This document shows, piece by piece, positions 6,932 to 10,297 of a stretch of 10,297 nt of DNA. Below the pieces are notes generated by a model that was given only the letters and a program-made list of their open reading frames with translations, made no database searches and was not told the DNA's origin. Both the position numbers and the translations under genes were made by a program. The stretch spans positions 1 through 10,297 of the forward strand of contig JAADEP010000185.1 in the NCBI GenBank assembly GCA_013153335.1, read 5' to 3'. Within the stretch, counting starts at the first letter, position 1. Every line of letters starts with the position of its first letter. The DNA is from Chloroflexota bacterium (GTDB lineage Bacteria; Chloroflexota; Anaerolineae; Anaerolineales; DRMV01).

Positions 6932-9010
6932 TTATCGCTCCCCGCGGATAATGGCTTCGGCCAAGGTCTCGGGGACGGGTTCGTAATGGTCGAATTCCAT
7001 GGTGAACATGCCCCGGCCTTGGGTTGCTGACCGCAGCGCGGTCGCGTAACCGAACATTTCGGACAAAGGCACCATGGCCCGAATCGCCCGCACGTTGCCC
7101 GGTCGGGGCTCAATGCCTTGAATATCGGCCCGGCGAGCGGAGAGCTGGCCTAACACATCGCCCAGGTATTCCTCGGGCACGGTGACCTCCACCTTCATGA
7201 TGGGCTCCAAAAGCACGGGCTTGCCTTGTTGGATGGCTTCTTTGAAGGCCATGGAGCCCGCCATTTTGAAAGCCATCTCGCTCGAGTCAACCTCGTGGTA
7301 AGAGCCATCGTAAAGGGTCACCTTGACGTCCGTGACCGGATAACCAGCCAAAACTCCGGCGTCCGCGGCTTCGCGAATGCCTTTCTCAACCGCCGGAATG
7401 TATTCTCGCGGAATAACGCCGCCGGTGATTTTGTCTTCGAACACAACGCCGGAGCCCGGCTCGAGGGGCTCGACCGCGATCACCACATGCCCATATTGGC
7501 CACGTCCCCCCGTCTGTTTGATGAACTTGCCTTCGACCTTCGGAACGCGGCGGGTAATGGTCTCGCGGTAGGACACACGCGGCTTCCCCACGCGGGCTTG
7601 CACGCCGAACTCGCGCTTCATGCGGTCGACCAAAATTTCTAAGTGGAGCTCGCCCATGCCCGAGATGATGGTCTGACCGGTGCTTTCGTCCACGCGTACC
7701 CGAAAGGTCGGGTCTTCTTCGGCCAGCTTCTGCAACGCCTTGGCGAGCTTGTCTTGATCCGCGGTGGACTTCGGCTCGATCGCGACCGAAATCACGGGTT
7801 CGGGGAAGGAGATGCTCTCAAGCACGATGGGATGCTTGGGGTCGCACAGGGTATCCCCCGTGAAGGTGTGCTTCAACCCCACTACGGCCGCGATGTCGCC
7901 GGCGTAAACCTCGTCGATGTCCTCACGGCGGTCAGCATACATGCGGATGAGCCGACCAATGCGCTCTTTGCGGCCTTTGCTCGCGTTATAAACGGTCTTG
8001 CCCTGGGTCAGGGTACCGGAATACACGCGGAAGTAGGCCAACCGACCCGCGTAGGGGTCGGTTACGATCTTGAAGACCAGCGCGGCCAGAGGGGCATCGT
8101 CGCGCGCCTCGCGGATTTCCTCTTCCCCGGTCTCGGGGTTGATGCCGCGCACAGGAGGAATGTCGACCGGGGAGGGCAAGTAGTCGACGATGCCATCGAG
8201 CAGGGGTTGAATGCCTTTGTTTTTCAAGGCGCTGCCGCAAAACACGGGTTGTAACTGCCCCGCGATGGTCGCCCGACGCAGCGCGGCTTTGAGGTCGTCG
8301 ACGGTGATTTCTTCGTCGTTGAAGTACTTTTCCATGAGCGCTTCGTCGGTTTCGACGATTTGCTCAACCATCTGCTCTCGCGCGGCCTCGGCCGCCTCGC
8401 GCAGCTCTTCGGGGATGTCGACGATTTGGGGCTCTTTGCCCAGGTCGTCTACCCAAACGATGGCGCGCATGGTCATCAGATCGACTACGCCGCGGAAGTC
8501 GGCTTCGGTACCGATGGGCAATTGCACCGCGACCGGGTTCGCGCCGAGTTTTTCCCGAATGCTTTGGATGGACCGCTCATAGGACGCGCCGACCCGGTCC
8601 ATTTTGTTGATGAAGCAAATCCGCGGCACGCCGTAGCGATCGGCCTGTCGCCATACGGTCTCGCTTTGGGGCTCCACGCCGTGGACCGCGTCAAAGACCA
8701 CCACACCGCCATCCAAAACGCGCAAGGATCGCTGAACCTCGGCTGTGAAGTCGATATGGCCTGGGGTATCGATGATGTTGATCTGATACCCCTTCCATTC
8801 AGCCGAAACCGAGGCCGCGACAATGGTGATACCCCGCTCGCGCTCTTGCTCCATGTAATCGGTCACCGTGGTGCCTTCGTGCACCTCGCCCAAACGATGC
8901 GTGCGACCGGTGTAGAACAAGATGCGCTCGGTCGTGGTGGTTTTCCCCGCGTCAATATGAGCGATGATGCCGATATTTCGATATTTTTCGATAGGGTGTT
9001 TGCGCGGCAT
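6932..9010 (-). CDS. fusA: translation elongation factor G
   Basis: EF-G is the cytoplasmic GTPase that drives ribosomal translocation and, with RRF, ribosome recycling. The 692 residues from ATG9010 match usual length and show all GTPase motifs: AHIDAGKT (17-24), RGITI (59-63), DTPGHID (81-87), NKMD (135-138) and GSALK (259-263). The later translocase domains contain SGMGELHLEI, QTGGRGQYGHV and a final EMFGYATALRSATQGRG. I saw no disrupted motif. ATG9010 gives the family start MPRKHPIEKYRNIG, with a purine-rich AGGAAGGGG upstream; an earlier in-frame codon would add 12 residues without support. The gene follows rpsG after 114 bases that contain a 13-bp inverted repeat, and precedes rpsJ by 50 bases. 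A single EF-G copy within a str operon suggests the housekeeping gene. Confidence 0.97.
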   Translation of the reverse strand: MPRKHPIEKYRNIGIIAHIDAGKTTTTERILFYTGRTHRLGEVHEGTTVTDYMEQERERGITIVAASVSAEWKGYQINIIDTPGHIDFTAEVQRSLRVLDGGVVVFDAVHGVEPQSETVWRQADRYGVPRICFINKMDRVGASYERSIQSIREKLGANPVAVQLPIGTEADFRGVVDLMTMRAIVWVDDLGKEPQIVDIPEELREAAEAAREQMVEQIVETDEALMEKYFNDEEITVDDLKAALRRATIAGQLQPVFCGSALKNKGIQPLLDGIVDYLPSPVDIPPVRGINPETGEEEIREARDDAPLAALVFKIVTDPYAGRLAYFRVYSGTLTQGKTVYNASKGRKERIGRLIRMYADRREDIDEVYAGDIAAVVGLKHTFTGDTLCDPKHPIVLESISFPEPVISVAIEPKSTADQDKLAKALQKLAEEDPTFRVRVDESTGQTIISGMGELHLEILVDRMKREFGVQARVGKPRVSYRETITRRVPKVEGKFIKQTGGRGQYGHVVIAVEPLEPGSGVVFEDKITGGVIPREYIPAVEKGIREAADAGVLAGYPVTDVKVTLYDGSYHEVDSSEMAFKMAGSMAFKEAIQQGKPVLLEPIMKVEVTVPEEYLGDVLGQLSARRADIQGIEPRPGNVRAIRAMVPLSEMFGYATALRSATQGRGMFTMEFDHYEPVPETLAEAIIRGER

Positions 9011-9052
9011 AACCTTACCCCTTCCTGCAACCCAAAGTGATACCAAGACATG

Positions 9053-9090
9053 AGGATGGGGCGCGAGACTTCATGCACGCGCCCCATCCT
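9053..9090 (-). repeat. perfect 13-bp inverted repeat between rpsG and fusA
   Basis: AGGATGGGGCGCG (9053-9065) and CGCGCCCCATCCT (9078-9090) are exact reverse complements separated by 12 bases. In the operon mRNA this makes a very stable hairpin about 35 nt after the rpsG stop and about 42 nt before the fusA start. No T-run follows on the minus strand, so a simple intrinsic terminator is unlikely. It may be an RNA processing or stability site, a protein-binding site (S7 autoregulates the str operon in E. coli through an intergenic structure, though between rpsL and rpsG there), or a dispersed repeat. Confidence 0.85.
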
Positions 9091-9124
9091 ACCTGCTACG
9101 CAAACCGACCGGGCCCGACCGAGG

Positions 9125-9595
9125 TTAAATTCGGAAGTGGGCAAAGGCCCGGTTCGCCTCGGCCATGCGGTGGGTTTCTTCCTTCTTGCGGACGGCCGCG
9201 CCCTGCCCGCGGGCCGCGTCCATCAGTTCCGCGGCCAGCTTTTCCGAGAAGCTCTTCCCTTGGCGGGCGCGCGCCGCGTGAATGATCCACCGGCAGGCCA
9301 AGGCAAATTGCCGATGCGGCGGCACTTCCATCGGAACTTGATACGTCGCGCCGCCGACGCGCCGGGGGCGCACTTCCATAATAGGCGAGACGTTTTTGAT
9401 GGCCTTCAAAAAGACCTTCAGCGGGTCCTCGCCCGTTTTGTCCGCGATAATGTCGAAGGCACCGTATACCAGACGAGCGGCAACGCTCTTTTTCCCGTTG
9501 CGCATCACCCGATTGATAAACGATTGCACTTCCACGCTACCGTATTTCGGGTCGGGCGGAATAACCCGCCGTTCAGGCCGATATCGCCGTGGCAT
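9125..9595 (-). CDS. rpsG: 30S ribosomal protein S7
   Basis: S7 is a primary 16S rRNA-binding protein that starts assembly of the 30S head and lies near the E site. The 156 residues are the standard bacterial length. Conserved stretches include MPRRYRPERR, PDPKYGSVEVQSFINRVMRN (15-34), NGKKSVAARLVYGAFDII, PLKVFLKAIKNVSP, VRPRRVGGATYQVP and the C-terminal HRMAEANRAFAHFR. ATG9595 has GAGGAG 8 bases upstream. It is 37 bases from rpsL, so the two are cotranscribed. In E. coli S7 represses its own operon by binding the mRNA; the hairpin just downstream here is a candidate regulatory structure but has not been tied to S7. Confidence 0.97.
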   Translation of the reverse strand: MPRRYRPERRVIPPDPKYGSVEVQSFINRVMRNGKKSVAARLVYGAFDIIADKTGEDPLKVFLKAIKNVSPIMEVRPRRVGGATYQVPMEVPPHRQFALACRWIIHAARARQGKSFSEKLAAELMDAARGQGAAVRKKEETHRMAEANRAFAHFRI

Positions 9596-9632
9596 AGCCT
9601 TCGCTCCTCAACACAGGATAGGTCCGCAACCT

Positions 9633-10055
9633 TTAGCGTCGCTTGGGCCGTTTGGCGCCGTATTTCGAGCGCGCCTGTTGCCGATTTTCCACGCCTGCCG
9701 CGTCCAGGGCGCCTCGGATGATCTTATAGCGCACACCGGGCAAGTCCTTCACGCGGCCACCGCGCACCAAGACCACCGAGTGTTCCTGCAGGTTGTGCCC
9801 TTCGCCCGGGATATACGCGGTGACCTCCATACCGTTGGTCAGGCGCACACGGGCGATCTTGCGCAGCGCGGAATTCGGCTTTTTCGGCGTCATCGTCCCG
9901 ACGCGAACGCACACCCCTCGCTTTTGGGGCGAGCCCTTCGGCAGCCGGATGCGCTTCCCTTTGAGGGAGTTATAGATGTAGAGCAAAGCCGGCGCCTTGG
10001 GCTTATACTTCTTCGGTTTGCGTCCCTTGCGTACCAATTGATTGATGGTCGGCAC
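9633..10055 (-). CDS. rpsL: 30S ribosomal protein S12, with an inserted segment
   Basis: S12 sits at the decoding centre and controls accuracy. The 140 residues from GTG10055 begin MPTINQLVRKGRK as in the family. The core GSPQKRGVCVRVGTMTPKKPNSAL and GEGHNLQEHSVVLVRGGRVK are intact. Lys58 (TPKKPNS) and Lys103 (RVKDLPG) correspond to the lysines changed in streptomycin-resistant mutants, so the wild-type sensitive form is present. Asp104 matches the aspartate methylthiolated by RimO in E. coli. Compared with E. coli and Thermus, about 16 extra residues (roughly 25-40, LYIYNSLKGKRIRLPK) lie between PAL and SPQKRG. The GTG start is preceded by AAGGAGG with 5 bases spacing; an upstream in-frame TTG overlaps that site and is unlikely. 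It is the first gene of the operon, behind a consensus promoter. Confidence 0.96.
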   Translation of the reverse strand: MPTINQLVRKGRKPKKYKPKAPALLYIYNSLKGKRIRLPKGSPQKRGVCVRVGTMTPKKPNSALRKIARVRLTNGMEVTAYIPGEGHNLQEHSVVLVRGGRVKDLPGVRYKIIRGALDAAGVENRQQARSKYGAKRPKRR

Positions 10056-10067
10056 GGGTCCCTCCTT
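10053..10067 (-). promoter_or_regulatory. strong Shine-Dalgarno that sets a GTG start for rpsL
   Basis: On the minus strand AAGGAGG (10061-10067) is followed after 5 bases by GTG (10053-10055), which opens MPTINQL. The site decides the start, because the longer in-frame reading from TTG would place its first codons over the ribosome site itself. Confidence 0.85.
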
Positions 10068-10101
10068 CAATCAAAGCGTTCCACCGACGCGGAACACGAC
10101 A

Positions 10102-10132
10102 AAACACTGCTTCGCCCCTTCGGCCGCAGCAG
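10102..10132 (-). promoter_or_regulatory. rpsL leader hairpin followed by a U-run, possible attenuator
   Basis: On the minus strand CTGCT (10128-10132) pairs with AGCAG (10107-10111). A G-A mismatch, CG/CG and CC/GG pairs continue the stem to a short loop, and TGTTTT (10102-10106 region) follows. This is the layout of a modest intrinsic terminator within the roughly 110-nt leader of the str operon. It could attenuate transcription or simply be leader structure; the stem is imperfect. Confidence 0.4.
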
Positions 10133-10153
10133 ACATAAGACACATTCATGACA

Positions 10154-10170
10154 CCCCTTAGGGCGAGGGG
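10154..10170 (-). repeat. small hairpin at the 5' end of the rpsL leader
   Basis: CCCCT (10154-10158) and AGGGG (10166-10170) are complementary across a 7-base spacer. They fall at or just after the expected transcription start, about 7 bases past the -10 box. The stem would sit at the 5' end of the mRNA, where such structures can affect stability. Only five pairs, so chance is possible. Confidence 0.3.
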
Positions 10171-10172
10171 CA

Positions 10173-10201
10173 ATTATAGCACGCGAGCATCCCTCTGTCA
10201 A
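10173..10201 (-). promoter_or_regulatory. perfect consensus sigma-A promoter of the str operon
   Basis: On the minus strand TTGACA (10196-10201) and TATAAT (10173-10178) are separated by exactly 17 bases. Both boxes match the housekeeping sigma consensus at every position. Transcription should start near 10166 and run into rpsL after a leader of about 110 nt. Nothing else on the minus strand upstream of rpsL competes with it. Confidence 0.92.
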
Positions 10202-10282
10202 CGAAAATGCGGGAGTGTGATCGTTCCAACACCGGTGGGGAGGGAGCAAAGGAAGCCTCCTTCCCCTTTTCGCCGTTTCTTA

Positions 10283-10297
10283 GAGGAGGTAAAGCCG
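10283..10297 (+). promoter_or_regulatory. ribosome binding site of a divergent gene beyond the window edge
   Basis: GAGGAGGT (10283-10290) on the plus strand is followed by 7 bases to the window end, so a start codon at or just past 10298 would be ideally spaced. No coding sequence of that gene is inside the window. The 80 bases between this site and the str promoter hold only a short GGAAG/CTTCC inverted repeat (10251-10264) and no plus-strand promoter that I would defend. Confidence 0.55.

Noticed and set aside
10249..10264. Short AAGGA/TCCTT or GGAAG/CTTCC hairpin followed by CCCCTTTT as a plus-strand terminator
   Set aside because: Only five pairs, in the leader of a gene that starts just beyond the edge and with no upstream plus-strand gene to terminate.

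Overview
The window looks like chromosomal DNA from a GC-rich bacterium, most likely a Chloroflexota lineage near the Anaerolineae. This is an inference from several traits. There is a mevalonate-type decarboxylase, which is rare in bacteria but known in this phylum. Two membrane-anchored proteins carry Pro-Thr 'PTPTP' linkers. The MiaB, EF-G and S12 sequences are of a deep-branching bacterial type. No mobile element, CRISPR array, phage gene or integration scar is visible, so this is mostly ordinary core chromosome.

Left part, plus strand (1-3000): a complete tRNA-Val(UAC) is followed by three genes. The first is a zinc-dependent medium-chain alcohol dehydrogenase. The second is a 241-residue single-pass membrane protein that I do not firmly recognise, but its middle resembles a shortened LytR-CpsA-Psr (LCP) domain. 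The third is a diphosphomevalonate/phosphomevalonate decarboxylase whose start codon lies inside the second gene, so the pair is probably translationally coupled. The decarboxylase converges on a minus-strand gene after only 22 bases.

Middle part, minus strand (3021-6393): a 473-residue membrane-anchored TPR protein and the tRNA methylthiotransferase MiaB are separated by 586 bases in which I can support no gene. That gap is GC-rich, has short inverted repeats and is the least explained stretch of the window.

Right part, minus strand (6576-10201): a str-type ribosomal operon reads rpsL-rpsG-fusA-rpsJ. It starts from a perfect consensus sigma-A promoter (TTGACA, 17-base spacer, TATAAT) and has a leader of about 110 nt containing a hairpin followed by a short U-run. 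A perfect 13-bp inverted repeat lies between rpsG and fusA, and a 7-bp GC hairpin follows rpsJ. The tuf gene is absent between fusA and rpsJ, and rpsJ is followed by miaB rather than by the S10-operon genes. S12 has an insertion of about 16 residues compared with E. coli and Thermus. At the right edge, a strong plus-strand Shine-Dalgarno sequence indicates a divergent gene starting just outside the window.

The genes cover translation (tRNA-Val, S12, S7, EF-G, S10, MiaB), isoprenoid precursor synthesis and envelope-associated proteins of unknown role. I found no clear new multi-gene system. The best leads are the coupled LCP-like/decarboxylase pair, the leader and intergenic hairpins of the str operon, and the unexplained 586-base gap.
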